Positions 17,864 through 27,642 of a stretch of DNA of 64,000 nt are shown piece by piece (position 1 is the stretch's first letter; every line of letters begins with the position of its first letter). Below the pieces are notes generated by a model. It searched no databases and was not told the origin of the DNA. It saw only the letters and a program-made list of their open reading frames with translations. Both the position numbers and the translations under genes were made by a program. Source of the stretch: Terriglobia bacterium (GTDB taxonomy: Bacteria; Acidobacteriota; Terriglobia; Bryobacterales; Bryobacteraceae); the NCBI GenBank assembly GCA_020073265.1, contig JAIQFN010000033.1:1-64000 (forward strand), in the 5' to 3' direction.

Positions 17864-19747
17864 ATGAACCTGGAAGGCATCCGCGTCCTGCTGATCGAAG
17901 ACAATCCGGCCGACGCTCGCCTGCTCGGGGAACTGTTGCGCGAGACCGGCGCAGGCCGCGTGAAGATGGAACACGTGGAAGAGCTGGGGGCCGCGGTCGA
18001 ATTCCTGTATCGCGAGCAGTTCGACGTGATTCTTTTGGATCTGTCGCTGCCGGACGGACAGGGTCTCGAGACGATTGCGCGGGTACATTCCCACGCTCCG
18101 AAGGTCCCGATCGTGGTGCTCACCGGCCTGGACGACGAAGCCATCGCCGTCCGCGCCCTTCGCAGCGGCGCGCAGGACTATCTGGTGAAGGGTCGAGTGG
18201 ATGGCGACCTGCTGCTTCGGTCCATCCGCTACGCCTCCGAACGCGGGCGGGCCATCGAAGCGCTGGAGCGGCGTGAGGAGCACTACCGCTCGCTCATCGA
18301 GAACTCGCTGGATCTGATCAGCATTCTCAACTCCGACGGCACCATCCGCTATGCCAGCCCGTCGCACGAGCGGGTGTTCGGCTATCCGGTCGAGGACCTG
18401 ATCGGCCAGAACGCTTTCGACTTCATCCATCCTGACGACCTTCCAGCGGTCCGAGCCGCATTCGAGCGAGCGGATGGAGCGGCGGCGCTCGCCTGCCGCG
18501 TTCGCCAGAAGGACGGAACCTGGCGCGTGCTGGAGTGCTTCGGCCGCGATCTCTCGCACTTGCCCGGCGTGCGGGGCATGGTGATCAACTCGCGCGACAT
18601 CACCGAGCGCAGGCGCCTGGAGGAGCAGCTCCAGCATTCGCAAAGACTGGAGGCCATGGGACGGCTGGCCGGCGGCGTGGCGCACGACTTCAACAATCTG
18701 CTGATGGTGATCACCGGACATTCGCAGATGCTGCTGGACGCCATGCATCCCGCGGATCCGGCGCGCGGCGACCTGGAGCAGGTGGTGAAGGCCGCCGAAC
18801 GCGCCACCGATCTCACGCGCCAGCTGCTGGCCTTCAGCCGACGCCAGGGCGTCCGGCCCGCGCATATTCATCTCAACACGCTGGTCCAGGATATGGAACG
18901 CATGCTGCGCCGCGTGCTGGGCGAGGACATCGAGTTGCTGACGATCCTCGCTCCGGAGCTGGACACCGTGTATGCCGATCCCGGACAGATCGAGCAGGTG
19001 ATTCTCAACATCGCCGTCAACGCCCGGGACGCCATGCCGCAGGGCGGCAAGCTCACGCTCGAAACCTCCCACGCCGAGCTCGCCGAGGAATTCGATCGGG
19101 CGCAACCGGCGGCCGGCCAGCTGAAGTACGTGACGCTCTCCATCAGCGATACCGGCTCCGGCATGGAAGCGCAGGTGCTGACCCGAGTGTTTGAACCGTT
19201 CTTCACCACCAAGGAGCATGGCACCGGCCTGGGTCTCTCCACCAGCTATGGAATCATCAAGCAGTCCGGCGGTTCCATCACGGTGGATTCGACACCCGGG
19301 GTTGGAACCACGTTCCGCATCTCGCTTCCTCCGGCGGAGACCGCGGCCGAGGAGCGCGAGTCCCAGCCTGAAAGGCCGGCTGCGCGCGGCACCGAGACCA
19401 TTCTGCTGGTGGAGGACGAGGAGGGTGTCCGGCGCGTGGTCGAGACCATGCTCAAGCGCCATGGCTACAGCGTGCTCTCTTCGGGTTCCACCGCCGAAGC
19501 GCTGAGCGTGGCCCAGCAGCACGCCGGTTCGATCCATCTTCTGATCACCGACCTGGTTCTGCCCGGCATGAGCGGCCGCAAGATGGCCGACCACTTGACT
19601 GCGCAACGCCCTGACATGCGCGTCCTGTATGTGTCGGGTTACGGCGATCCCAGCGGCCCGGTGACGGATGCCGCGTTTCTGCAGAAGCCGTTTTCGAACG
19701 AAGAGCTGGCCCTGAAGGTCCGCGAAGTTCTGCTCGCAGGCTCCTAG
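17864..19747 (+). CDS. Soluble hybrid sensor kinase: receiver-PAS-kinase-receiver
   Basis: The 627-residue cytoplasmic protein has no membrane segment. An N-terminal receiver (about 5-122, phospho-acceptor Asp59 in LLDLSLPDG, conserved Lys109) leads to a PAS domain (about 137-250), a dimerisation domain with the H-box GGVAHDFNN (His274), an HATPase domain with NARDAMP, DTGSGM and GTGLGLS, and a C-terminal receiver (about 510-627, LLITDLVLPGMSG). Signals could thus enter through the first receiver and leave through the last. ATG 17864 begins the receiver; an in-frame GTG at 17756 would add 36 unrelated residues. The Cas6-like gene starts 11 bases after the stop. No DNA-binding output partner adjoins it. 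Confidence 0.9.
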   Translation: MNLEGIRVLLIEDNPADARLLGELLRETGAGRVKMEHVEELGAAVEFLYREQFDVILLDLSLPDGQGLETIARVHSHAPKVPIVVLTGLDDEAIAVRALRSGAQDYLVKGRVDGDLLLRSIRYASERGRAIEALERREEHYRSLIENSLDLISILNSDGTIRYASPSHERVFGYPVEDLIGQNAFDFIHPDDLPAVRAAFERADGAAALACRVRQKDGTWRVLECFGRDLSHLPGVRGMVINSRDITERRRLEEQLQHSQRLEAMGRLAGGVAHDFNNLLMVITGHSQMLLDAMHPADPARGDLEQVVKAAERATDLTRQLLAFSRRQGVRPAHIHLNTLVQDMERMLRRVLGEDIELLTILAPELDTVYADPGQIEQVILNIAVNARDAMPQGGKLTLETSHAELAEEFDRAQPAAGQLKYVTLSISDTGSGMEAQVLTRVFEPFFTTKEHGTGLGLSTSYGIIKQSGGSITVDSTPGVGTTFRISLPPAETAAEERESQPERPAARGTETILLVEDEEGVRRVVETMLKRHGYSVLSSGSTAEALSVAQQHAGSIHLLITDLVLPGMSGRKMADHLTAQRPDMRVLYVSGYGDPSGPVTDAAFLQKPFSNEELALKVREVLLAGS

Positions 19748-19758
19748 CTCCGGATACC

Positions 19759-20682
19759 GTGACGTTCGATGTGTATGCATTCCGGTTTCAGTTCGTGGCG
19801 CGAGACCGGATCGTGTTTCCGCCCGGAGGGCCGGCCAATATTTTGCGCGGGGCGTTCGGGGGCGCGCTCCGGCGCCTGGCGTGCGCGCCGCACTGTCCCG
19901 GGTTCGAAGGGGCGAGCGTTCGCGCTTGCGAGCTGCGGCACACCTGCGAGTACGCCCGCATCTTCGAGCCGGGAGCGCCAGGCGCGGGCCCGAGCGGCCT
20001 GGGGGACTGGCCGCGACCGTTCGTCTTACGGGCCTCGCACCTGGATGGTTGCGCGATCGCCCCGGGCCAGCCGTTCTGGTTCGGCGTCAACCTCTTCGAG
20101 ACGCGCCGGCCGATAGTCGACCATTTCTCGCGCGCCTTCGCGGAGCTGGGCCGTGGGGGCTTCGGGCCGGGACGCGGCCGGGCTGAGCTCGCGAGCGTCG
20201 AACAAACGGACTGCGGCGGCCGTGCGACGGATGGTTCGCCGATTTCCATTCCACTGGAGCCACGCCACATGGAATCCCGGCGGGTGCGTGTCGAATTTCT
20301 GACGCCGACCGAGCTGAAGAGCGGACCGGCGCCGGTGGCAACGCCCGAATTCGGCGTGTTGTTCGCGCGAGCGCGGGATCGCGTAAGCACGTTGCGGGCG
20401 CTCTACGGCGCGGGTCCGCTGGACGTCGATTTTCGCGCTCTCGGCGAGCGGGCCGGCGCCGTAAAAATGGTGCGCTGCGAGCTGCGGCAGGTGGAGGCGA
20501 AGCGGCGCAGCAGCCGCACCGGCCAGGTTCACGGCCTGGGCGGATTGGTTGGCTTGGCGGAGTACGAAGGCGAGCTGGGCGAGTTTCTTCCTTTTCTCGA
20601 GGCCGCGCGCTGGACCGGTGTCGGACGGCAATGCGTGTGGGGCAAGGGCGAGATCCGCGCCCGCGTTATCCTGAATTCATGA
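19759..20682 (+). CDS. Orphan Cas6-like RAMP protein
   Basis: The 307-residue protein fits the Cas6/RAMP endoribonuclease family (pfam10040-like). The N-terminus has LRGAFGGALRRLAC, then four cysteines (Cys42, 46, 57, 63) leading into CEYARIFEPG, a signature of one Cas6 subgroup. The C-terminus has the glycine-rich loop TGVGRQCVWGKGEIRAR (about 286-302). Family members cut CRISPR precursor RNA. Here no repeat array and no other cas gene is visible in 64 kb, so another RNA target or a trans-acting role for an array elsewhere is possible. It starts at GTG 19759, 11 bases after the kinase gene, and its stop overlaps the start of the next gene (ATGA). Confidence 0.72.
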   Translation: MTFDVYAFRFQFVARDRIVFPPGGPANILRGAFGGALRRLACAPHCPGFEGASVRACELRHTCEYARIFEPGAPGAGPSGLGDWPRPFVLRASHLDGCAIAPGQPFWFGVNLFETRRPIVDHFSRAFAELGRGGFGPGRGRAELASVEQTDCGGRATDGSPISIPLEPRHMESRRVRVEFLTPTELKSGPAPVATPEFGVLFARARDRVSTLRALYGAGPLDVDFRALGERAGAVKMVRCELRQVEAKRRSSRTGQVHGLGGLVGLAEYEGELGEFLPFLEAARWTGVGRQCVWGKGEIRARVILNS

Positions 20683-21794
20683 AGGCGGTTGCCGTCTTCC
20701 CTTCCAGGCGCGAAATCCGCGTCGTCGATCACCCGGAGCCGAAGCTCACCTCGCCCACCGAGGCGCGCATGCGCGTGCTGGAGGTGGGAGTGTGCGGCAC
20801 GGACCGCGAGATCGCCGGGTTTCAATACGGCACGCCACCGGACGGGAGCGATTACCTGGTGATCGGGCACGAGTCATTGAGCGAAGTGGTGGAAGTCGGG
20901 GCCCAGGTGTCGAAAGTGAAAGCGGGCGATCTGGTGGTTGCCACCGTGCGGCGCCCTTGCCCGCACGCTTCCTGCGTCGCGTGCCGCGAAGGCCGGCAGG
21001 ATTTCTGCTACACCGGCGATTACACAGAGCGCGGCATCAAGCGTCGGCACGGTTTCATGACCGAGTTCATCGTCGAAGAGGAGCGCTATCTCAACGTGGT
21101 GCCGCGCGAGTTGCGCGAGGTCGGCGTGCTGACGGAGCCGCTCACCATCGCCGAAAAGTCGCTCGAGCAGCTCTCGATGGTCCAGCAGCGCCTCCCGTGG
21201 GCTTGCACCGGAGACGCCGGCAAAGGTCCCGGACGCCGCTGCCGCGCGGTGGTTCTGGGCGCCGGCCCGGTGGGAATCCTGGGCGCGATGGCGTTGCGCC
21301 TGGCCGGGTTCGAAGTCACGGTATACTCGCGGTCGGCCGGGCACGCGGAGCAAAACGGCATCGTCAGCGCGATCGGCGCGCGATACATCGCCGCCGAGAC
21401 TCACTCGGTGGAAGAGCTCGCGGCCGCGGCCGGTCCCATCGACGTGGTGTATGAAGCCGTCGGGGCCTCCGGCGTGGCCTTCGAAGTCATCAAACAATTA
21501 GGACCCAACGGCGTGTTCATATTCACCGGCGTGCCCGGGCGCAAAGGACCCATCGAAGTGGACACCGACGACATCATGCGCGACGTGGTGCTGAACAACC
21601 AGGCGTTACTGGGCAGCGTGAACGCCCCGCCACACTCCTTCCAGGCGGCCATCGCGCACCTCGGCGCGTTCGTCAGCCGCTGGCCGGACGCGGTCCGCTC
21701 CATCATCACGGCGCGTTTTCCCATCGACCAGGCGCTGGAACCGCTGGCGGCCCCGGGCGCTGGAACCAAGAGCGTGGTCCAAGTGTCGCTGTGA
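20679..21794 (+). CDS. Zinc-dependent glucose 1-dehydrogenase-like MDR enzyme
   Basis: The 371-residue protein belongs to the medium-chain dehydrogenases of the archaeal glucose dehydrogenase group. It shows VCGTDREI and GHE for the catalytic zinc, four closely spaced cysteines for the structural zinc (CPHASCVACREGRQDFC, about 88-104) and a Rossmann motif VVLGAGPVGILGA (about 189-201). It would oxidise an aldose such as glucose with NAD(P)+ in the cytoplasm. ATG 20679 overlaps the stop of the Cas6-like gene by ATGA, so its translation is likely coupled; an upstream in-frame start at 20631 would lie deep inside that gene. Its own stop overlaps GTG of the cyclase gene (GTGA). Confidence 0.87.
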   Translation: MKAVAVFPSRREIRVVDHPEPKLTSPTEARMRVLEVGVCGTDREIAGFQYGTPPDGSDYLVIGHESLSEVVEVGAQVSKVKAGDLVVATVRRPCPHASCVACREGRQDFCYTGDYTERGIKRRHGFMTEFIVEEERYLNVVPRELREVGVLTEPLTIAEKSLEQLSMVQQRLPWACTGDAGKGPGRRCRAVVLGAGPVGILGAMALRLAGFEVTVYSRSAGHAEQNGIVSAIGARYIAAETHSVEELAAAAGPIDVVYEAVGASGVAFEVIKQLGPNGVFIFTGVPGRKGPIEVDTDDIMRDVVLNNQALLGSVNAPPHSFQAAIAHLGAFVSRWPDAVRSIITARFPIDQALEPLAAPGAGTKSVVQVSL

Positions 21795-22432
21795 CCAGCG
21801 ACTGGATGGACATCTCCACGCCCCTGCGCAACGGCATGCTGCACTGGCCTGGAGACGCGTCGTTCGAACGCAGGGAAACGCTGAAGCTCGCCCAGGGCGC
21901 CGAATGCAACCTTTCAGAGCTGCACACCAGCGCTCACATGGGTACGCACCTGGATGCTCCCCGGCACTTTCTGGAGGGCGGCGCCGGTATCGACGCCATG
22001 CCCATTGCGGCGATGGTCGGGCGCGCGCGGGTTATCGCCATCCAGGATCCTGAGCTGATCCGTATCCGAGAGCTCGAAGCGCATCGGCCGGCGCAGGGCG
22101 AGCGGCTGCTCTTCAAAACGGCCAATTCGAGTCCGCGCTGGAAGACCGGGGAGTTTCAGGAGAACTTCGTTCACATCCCTTCGGACACAGCCGCTTACCT
22201 GGCCGGATGCGGCGTGCTCACCGTGGGAGTTGATTATCTCTCGGTGGGCGGCTATCAGACCGACGGCGCCGAGACGCACCGCATCCTGCTTGGCGCCGGT
22301 ACCTGGATCATCGAGGGTCTAGATCTGGAATTGGTGGAAGCCGGCGACTACGAGCTGCTTTGCCTGCCTCTCAAAATCGTGGATGGGGACGGTGCGCCGG
22401 CCCGGGCCCTGGTCCGCAGGCTGGTCCGATAG
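21791..22432 (+). CDS. Cyclase family metal hydrolase (kynurenine formamidase-like)
   Basis: The 213-residue protein carries the signature HMGTHLDAPRHF (49-60) with metal ligands His49, His53 and Asp55, as in kynurenine formamidases and related cyclases (pfam04199). Such enzymes hydrolyse amides or lactone-like bonds with zinc or manganese. Start GTG 21791 overlaps the stop of the dehydrogenase gene; ATG 21806 is an alternative five codons later. It is the third gene of a tightly packed unit after the Cas6-like and dehydrogenase genes. A lactone-acting enzyme next to a sugar dehydrogenase would make sense, but this is inference. Confidence 0.87.
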   Translation: MTSDWMDISTPLRNGMLHWPGDASFERRETLKLAQGAECNLSELHTSAHMGTHLDAPRHFLEGGAGIDAMPIAAMVGRARVIAIQDPELIRIRELEAHRPAQGERLLFKTANSSPRWKTGEFQENFVHIPSDTAAYLAGCGVLTVGVDYLSVGGYQTDGAETHRILLGAGTWIIEGLDLELVEAGDYELLCLPLKIVDGDGAPARALVRRLVR

Positions 22433-22494
22433 CGTCCGGTTCCGCTAAAGCTTGCTAACCCTTGCCCGATAAGGAATGCGGGAGCAATTTGCAA

Positions 22495-24105
22495 ATGATT
22501 ATCGGAAAGAAAATCAGCCTCACCTGCGCCGCACTTAGCGCTCTGAGTGTAGCGATCGGCGCAACGTCGCTGATCATGTTAGGCCAGATGCAACGCAATC
22601 AGGAAGCGACCGTGACCGATGCTATGCCGGGCATCTACGACATCGGCAGGGCACAGAGCCTCACGAAAGATATGCGGGGCCGCATGCTGATGCACATCGC
22701 AACCAGTAATGAGCAGGAAAGATCCCAGTTCGAATCGGATATCAGCAAGTATCGGGACCAATTCAAAGGCATCTTAAAGGATGAAGAGAAGACCATAACA
22801 CGTGCCGCCGATCGCGAAATGTTCGTCAAGATCGAGCCTGCTTTTGATCGTTTTGTAGCCTCCTGGGAAGACGTTCAGGCACTGAGCCGGAAGGAGCAGG
22901 ACCAAGCGGCGCTCGCCCTCTTTCAAAGCAGCGTCCTGCCGGCGTTTCAAGTACTCGACAAGGCGGTGCTGGATGAAGTGGAGCAGAACAAATCGTTTGG
23001 GGACGAATGCGCCGCCAATTCCGGTCGTGCCGCCCGGCTGGCCAATTGGTGGATCTGGGGACTGCTGATCATCAGCATCACGTTGGGTGGGGCGATGGGA
23101 TTCTTCATGGTGCGGGCCATCAATGGCGTGCTGCGGCAAACCGCCACCGAACTTACCGAGGGAGCCGGGCAGATCGCCAGCGCGTCTTCGCAAGTGGCTT
23201 CCTCCAGCCAGTCGCTCGCGCAGGGGGCTTCCGAACAGGCCGCGTCGCTCGAAGAAACCTCCGCGTCAACGGAAGAGATTACCTCCATGACGCGCAAGAA
23301 CGCCGAGAATTCCAAATTGGCGGCCGAGATGATGGCGACGGTCGACCAACACGTCCAGGAAGGCAATCGCACCTTGGAGCAGATGGTGGGATCCATGGCC
23401 GAGATCAATTCGTCCAGCGACAAAATTTCGAAGATCATCAAGGTCATCGATGAGATCGCGTTCCAGACCAACATTCTGGCTCTGAACGCGGCCGTGGAAG
23501 CGGCGCGGGCGGGCGAGGCCGGCATGGGATTCGCCGTGGTGGCCGACGAAGTGCGGACGCTGGCCCAGCGCTCCGCGCAAGCCGCCAAGGACACCGCGGC
23601 CATGATCGAAGAATCCATTGCGAAATCGAACGAAGGCAGCACCAAGCTGCAGCAGGTGACGGAAGTGATTCGAGCCGTCACCGAAAGCGCCGTCAAGGTG
23701 AAAACGCTGGTGGACGAGGTGAACCTCGGCAGCCAGGAGCAGGCGCGCGGCATCGAGCAAATCTCCAAGGCCGTCGCCCAGATGGACCAGGTGACCCAGA
23801 CCACTGCCGCCAACGCTGAGGAAAGCGCCTCGGCCAGCGAAGAGCTGTCGGCACAGGCCGAAGCGCTCAATCAGATCGTGCGGCGGCTGCGTGCGCTAGT
23901 GGACAGCTCGGTCTCCGAGAGCATGAGCACCCGGCCGGAGGCGCCAGCATCCAAACCGGCCGCGCGGCCGGGCTTCGCGAAACGCAACTTGGACGCGCTG
24001 CAATCCGCCGTGGCTCGACGCCCCGCGCCGGCCCCGGTCGCAGTCTCAGCCGGCCGCCGCGACCAGGACTCCTTCCCGCTCGACGATAACTTCATTGAGG
24101 GTTAG
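22495..24105 (+). CDS. Methyl-accepting chemotaxis protein
   Basis: The 536-residue protein has an N-terminal membrane segment (about 6-28), a periplasmic four-helix-bundle sensor (about 30-180), a second membrane segment (about 186-207) and a long cytoplasmic coiled-coil signalling domain with the hairpin tip [21 protein letters not shown] proline- and alanine-rich tail of about 50 residues follows. No clear HAMP domain is seen between the second membrane segment and the coiled coil. It would feed a CheA/CheW complex, none of which is in the window. ATG 22495 is chosen over a TTG at 22462 because it sits just before the membrane segment. Confidence 0.92.
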   Translation: MIIGKKISLTCAALSALSVAIGATSLIMLGQMQRNQEATVTDAMPGIYDIGRAQSLTKDMRGRMLMHIATSNEQERSQFESDISKYRDQFKGILKDEEKTITRAADREMFVKIEPAFDRFVASWEDVQALSRKEQDQAALALFQSSVLPAFQVLDKAVLDEVEQNKSFGDECAANSGRAARLANWWIWGLLIISITLGGAMGFFMVRAINGVLRQTATELTEGAGQIASASSQVASSSQSLAQGASEQAASLEETSASTEEITSMTRKNAENSKLAAEMMATVDQHVQEGNRTLEQMVGSMAEINSSSDKISKIIKVIDEIAFQTNILALNAAVEAARAGEAGMGFAVVADEVRTLAQRSAQAAKDTAAMIEESIAKSNEGSTKLQQVTEVIRAVTESAVKVKTLVDEVNLGSQEQARGIEQISKAVAQMDQVTQTTAANAEESASASEELSAQAEALNQIVRRLRALVDSSVSESMSTRPEAPASKPAARPGFAKRNLDALQSAVARRPAPAPVAVSAGRRDQDSFPLDDNFIEG

Positions 24106-24166
24106 TGCAACTCCGGGGACGGGTGGCGAAACCTCCCGCCCCTGACAGCTTCTCTATAATGGCCGC

Positions 24167-26161
24167 ATGGCCAAGCTTTCCCTCGGTTTGTTTCTCGCCG
24201 CCGCCGCGCTCGCGCAAACGCCCACCATCGAGCAGTCGCTCGGCATGCAGTCGGTGGCGGACGCACAGATCTCGCCGGACGGCCGCTACGTCGCCTACAC
24301 CGTGCAGCAAGCCAACTGGGACGAAGATGAGTTCGTTCAGCAAATCTGGATTGCGGTGGTCGCCACCGGTGAGCGGTATCAACTTACCAGCGCCAAGAAG
24401 TCCAGCCAGAACCCCAAGTGGTCGGCCGACTCCAAGCGCATCGCGTTCACGTCCGAACGCGACGGCAAGCGCCAGATCTACGTCATCCACCCGTCGGGGG
24501 GCGAGGCGCAACAACTGACCAGCGAAGAAAACGGTGTGAGCTCGTTCGAGTGGGCGCCGGACGGAAGCGCCATCGCTTACACCTCCAGCGGTCCGGAACC
24601 AAAGGCCAAGAAGGACCGCAAGGAAAAGTACGGCGATTTCGAGATCGTGGAAGGCGACTACGCCATGCTGCGCTTGTGGTCCATCCAGGCGCCGGCCGAA
24701 ATACCCGGCGATCCGAAAAAGCGGCCGCAACCGGAAGCGCTCACCGATGGCGCGCAGTTCAGCGTCGGCGACTTCGCCTGGTCGCCGGATTCCAAGCTCA
24801 TCGCCTTCAGCGCGCAGCGCGACCCGGACATCAGCTCGTCGAACACGGCGCAGATCTACATTCTGGATCTCGGCGACAAGCACGTGAGAAAGCTGCTCGA
24901 TTCGCATGGCCCCAACCAACGCCCGCGTTGGTCGCCGGATGGGCGCCAGATCGCCTTTGATACGTCCAACGGCGAACCGTTCTACTACTATGCGAACGCG
25001 CGCATCGCAGTACTGCCTGTTACCGGCGGCGAACCGCGCATCGTCACCGCCAACTTCGACGAAGACGCCGGTCTGGTGGACTGGGGACCGGACGGCATCT
25101 ATTTCACGGCTTATCAAAAAGGCGCGGCGCACCTGTTCCGCGCGGAACCGGCGACGCTGGCGGTCCATCGCATCACTGGCCCGGATCCGTATTACGCCAG
25201 TGGCGCCTCGTTCACCCGCGATCACCGGATGATGGCTTCGGTGGGCGCGCTGCCCAATCATTTTTCGGAAGTTTTTGTTTCTTCGGTTCAGGATTTCGCT
25301 CCCCGTTACCTCACCGCGGTGGGCGAGCAGTGGAAGCAATTCCATCTCACCACGCGCGAGATGATCGAGTGGAAATCCGCCGACGGCACGCCGATTCAAG
25401 GTGTTCTGGTGAAACCCGCCGGTTATGATCCATCGCGGAAGTATCCGCTGCTGGTGGTGATTCACGGCGGTCCCACCGGAATGGACACTCTGGTTTCTCC
25501 GGCCGACCGTTACTATCCGGTGGAGCGGTTCGCCGCCAAGGGCGCGCTCATTCTGGAACCCAACTATCGCGGCTCGGCCGGCTATGGCGAGAAGTTCCGT
25601 TCTCTGAATGTGCGCAATCTCGGCCTGGGCGACTATGCCGACGTGATCTCGGGCGTCGACTACCTGATCGCCAAGGGCGTGGCGGACAAGGATCGCGTGG
25701 GAGCCATGGGCTGGAGCGAGGGCGGTTACATTTCGGCGTTCATTACCACTTACAGCGACCGCTTCCGCGCCGTCTCGGTGGGCGCGGGGATTTCCGACTG
25801 GATGACTTACTACGTCAACACCGACATCCATCCCTTCACGCGCCAGTACCTGAAGGCCACGCCCTGGGACGATCCGGAAATCTATCAGAAGACGTCGCCT
25901 ATTTTCTACGTGAAGAACGCCAAGACGCCGACGCTGATCCAGCACGGCGATCAGGACAAGCGCGTGCCTCCGCCCGATTCGTTCGAGCTGTACCAGGCGC
26001 TCAAGGATCGCGGCGTGCCCGTGAAATTCATCCTCTACAAGGGATTCGGCCATCCCATCAACAAGCCCAAGCAGCAGCGCGCCGTCATGGAGCACAACTA
26101 CGATTGGTTCGCCAAGTACATCTGGGGCGAAGAACCGCAGCAGGCCGCGGCAACCAACTAG
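24167..26161 (+). CDS. Secreted S9 family prolyl oligopeptidase / dipeptidyl aminopeptidase
   Basis: The 664-residue protein has a signal peptide (about 1-16), a seven-bladed beta-propeller of WD40-like PD40 repeats (about 30-390, for example ISPDGRYVAY, WSPDSKLIAFS, WSPDGRQIAF) and a C-terminal alpha/beta hydrolase domain. The catalytic triad is readable: Ser in GWSEGGY, Asp in QHGDQDKRVP, His in GFGHPI. It probably trims peptides in the periplasm or outside the cell. The peptidase M28 gene starts 11 bases after its stop, so both are likely one operon for peptide use. Confidence 0.93.
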   Translation: MAKLSLGLFLAAAALAQTPTIEQSLGMQSVADAQISPDGRYVAYTVQQANWDEDEFVQQIWIAVVATGERYQLTSAKKSSQNPKWSADSKRIAFTSERDGKRQIYVIHPSGGEAQQLTSEENGVSSFEWAPDGSAIAYTSSGPEPKAKKDRKEKYGDFEIVEGDYAMLRLWSIQAPAEIPGDPKKRPQPEALTDGAQFSVGDFAWSPDSKLIAFSAQRDPDISSSNTAQIYILDLGDKHVRKLLDSHGPNQRPRWSPDGRQIAFDTSNGEPFYYYANARIAVLPVTGGEPRIVTANFDEDAGLVDWGPDGIYFTAYQKGAAHLFRAEPATLAVHRITGPDPYYASGASFTRDHRMMASVGALPNHFSEVFVSSVQDFAPRYLTAVGEQWKQFHLTTREMIEWKSADGTPIQGVLVKPAGYDPSRKYPLLVVIHGGPTGMDTLVSPADRYYPVERFAAKGALILEPNYRGSAGYGEKFRSLNVRNLGLGDYADVISGVDYLIAKGVADKDRVGAMGWSEGGYISAFITTYSDRFRAVSVGAGISDWMTYYVNTDIHPFTRQYLKATPWDDPEIYQKTSPIFYVKNAKTPTLIQHGDQDKRVPPPDSFELYQALKDRGVPVKFILYKGFGHPINKPKQQRAVMEHNYDWFAKYIWGEEPQQAAATN

Positions 26162-26172
26162 ACTGGAAACGA

Positions 26173-27642
26173 ATGAAACTCGCTGCTCGACTGTTGACGT
26201 CTCTGGCGTGCCTCCTGGCCCCGGCATTCAGCCTGTACGGTCAGGACGCTCCGCATCGTCTGGCGGCTCGCGCGCGCGGCGACACGCCGCTGGTCCGGGA
26301 TCTGATGGAATTGTGCGATGGCATCGGAGGCCGGCCCACTGGATCGCCGGCCTGCGACCGTGCCATCGAATGGGCCGCGCGAAAATTTCGCGAAGCCGGA
26401 ATCGAGAACGTAAGCGTGGAGCCATTCGCGGCTCAGAGCTTGTGGCTGCCGGTATCGGCCGAGGCGGCGGCGGTCGCGCCGGTGAAGTTCCCGATCCGCA
26501 TTGCCGCGTCGCCCATGAGTCCTTCCACCAAGGGACCGCTGGAGGCGCGGCTGGTGGACGCCGGGCCGGGAACTCCGGAGGCCTTCGCCAAGCTGGGCGG
26601 CGCGGTGAAAGGCGCGATCGTGCTGGTGCACTCTTCCGAGATGAAGAGCCTCGACGATCTCTTTTCTGAATATTTCCGCAACGGTGCGCTGCTGGAGGCC
26701 GTTCGCAAGTATCAGGCGGCGGCGCTGTTACTCGAATCCACCCGGCCGCGCGGCCTGCTCTACCGGCATCCGATCTCGCTCGACGCCAACTACGCTCCAC
26801 TGCCGACGGCTGTGATCTCGCGCGAACATGCCGAGCGGCTGGCGCGACTGGCCGAGAAGGGCGAAGTGCGGGTGCGTCTCTCCATGACCAACCAGACCGC
26901 GCCGGCGTATGAGTCGAAGAACGTCATCGCCGAGATCCGGGGCCGCGAGAAACCGGACGAGATCGTGCTGATCGGAGCGCACCTGGATTCCTGGGACCTG
27001 GGAACCGGCGCCGAGGACAACGGCGTGAACGTCGCCATGGTGATCGACCTGGCGCGCGCGTTTCACCAACTGGGTATCGTTCCACGCCGGACCCTGCGTT
27101 TTGCGCTGTTCACCGGAGAAGAGCAGGGCATGCTGGGATCCCAGGCCTATGTGGCGCGGCACAGAAGCGAACTGGATCGCTTCGCCGCCATGCTCGCCTT
27201 CGATACCGGGTCCGGGCGGCTGGCGGGATTCTTTCTGAACGGCCGCGAGGAAATGCGACGACCGATCGATAGAGCGCTGGATGCCGTGGAAGGCCTGAAC
27301 GCCACTCAACACGTCATCGATGCCATCGACGGAACCGACAACTTCGATTTCATGATCTCGGGGGTGCCGAACCTGGTCGGCATTCAGGACCCGATCCCGT
27401 ACCTGCCGGACTATCACGCCGAATCCGACACCTTCGATCGTGTGAACGTACGTGAAGAAAAGAACACCGAAGCCATCGCGGCCGCGCTGGTGTGGAGCTT
27501 CGCCGAGAATCCGGATCGCCCCGCCCGGCGGCAGACGCGCGCCGAAGTGGAGAAGCTGGTGATCGACACCAAGCTCGACGAGCAGATGAAAACCTTCCGG
27601 CAGTGGGACGACTTCAAGGCCGGGAAGCGCGGGCTGTTTTAA
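26173..27642 (+). CDS. Secreted M28 family zinc aminopeptidase/carboxypeptidase
   Basis: The 489-residue protein has a signal peptide (about 1-22, ending SLYGQ), a protease-associated insert (about 120-235) and an M28 catalytic domain. Co-catalytic zinc ligands are seen in order: GAHLDSWDLG, the bridging Asp in GAEDNG, the general base GEEQG, Asp in AFDTGSG and His in DYHAESDT. ATG 26173 is used; the frame stays open upstream into the S9 gene but the signal peptide begins here. Its last 29 bases overlap the convergent glycosyltransferase gene. Coupled with the S9 peptidase it would complete degradation of extracellular peptides. Confidence 0.92.
   Translation: MKLAARLLTSLACLLAPAFSLYGQDAPHRLAARARGDTPLVRDLMELCDGIGGRPTGSPACDRAIEWAARKFREAGIENVSVEPFAAQSLWLPVSAEAAAVAPVKFPIRIAASPMSPSTKGPLEARLVDAGPGTPEAFAKLGGAVKGAIVLVHSSEMKSLDDLFSEYFRNGALLEAVRKYQAAALLLESTRPRGLLYRHPISLDANYAPLPTAVISREHAERLARLAEKGEVRVRLSMTNQTAPAYESKNVIAEIRGREKPDEIVLIGAHLDSWDLGTGAEDNGVNVAMVIDLARAFHQLGIVPRRTLRFALFTGEEQGMLGSQAYVARHRSELDRFAAMLAFDTGSGRLAGFFLNGREEMRRPIDRALDAVEGLNATQHVIDAIDGTDNFDFMISGVPNLVGIQDPIPYLPDYHAESDTFDRVNVREEKNTEAIAAALVWSFAENPDRPARRQTRAEVEKLVIDTKLDEQMKTFRQWDDFKAGKRGLF

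Noticed and set aside
17222-19780. Very long open frame on the strand opposite the hybrid kinase
   Set aside because: It mirrors the kinase codons, has no motif and is rich in histidine, arginine and alanine, as expected from an antisense frame in GC-rich coding DNA.
24092-26227. 711-codon open frame opposite the S9 peptidase
   Set aside because: The plus-strand frame has a full signal peptide, propeller and catalytic triad; the opposite frame has no recognisable domain.
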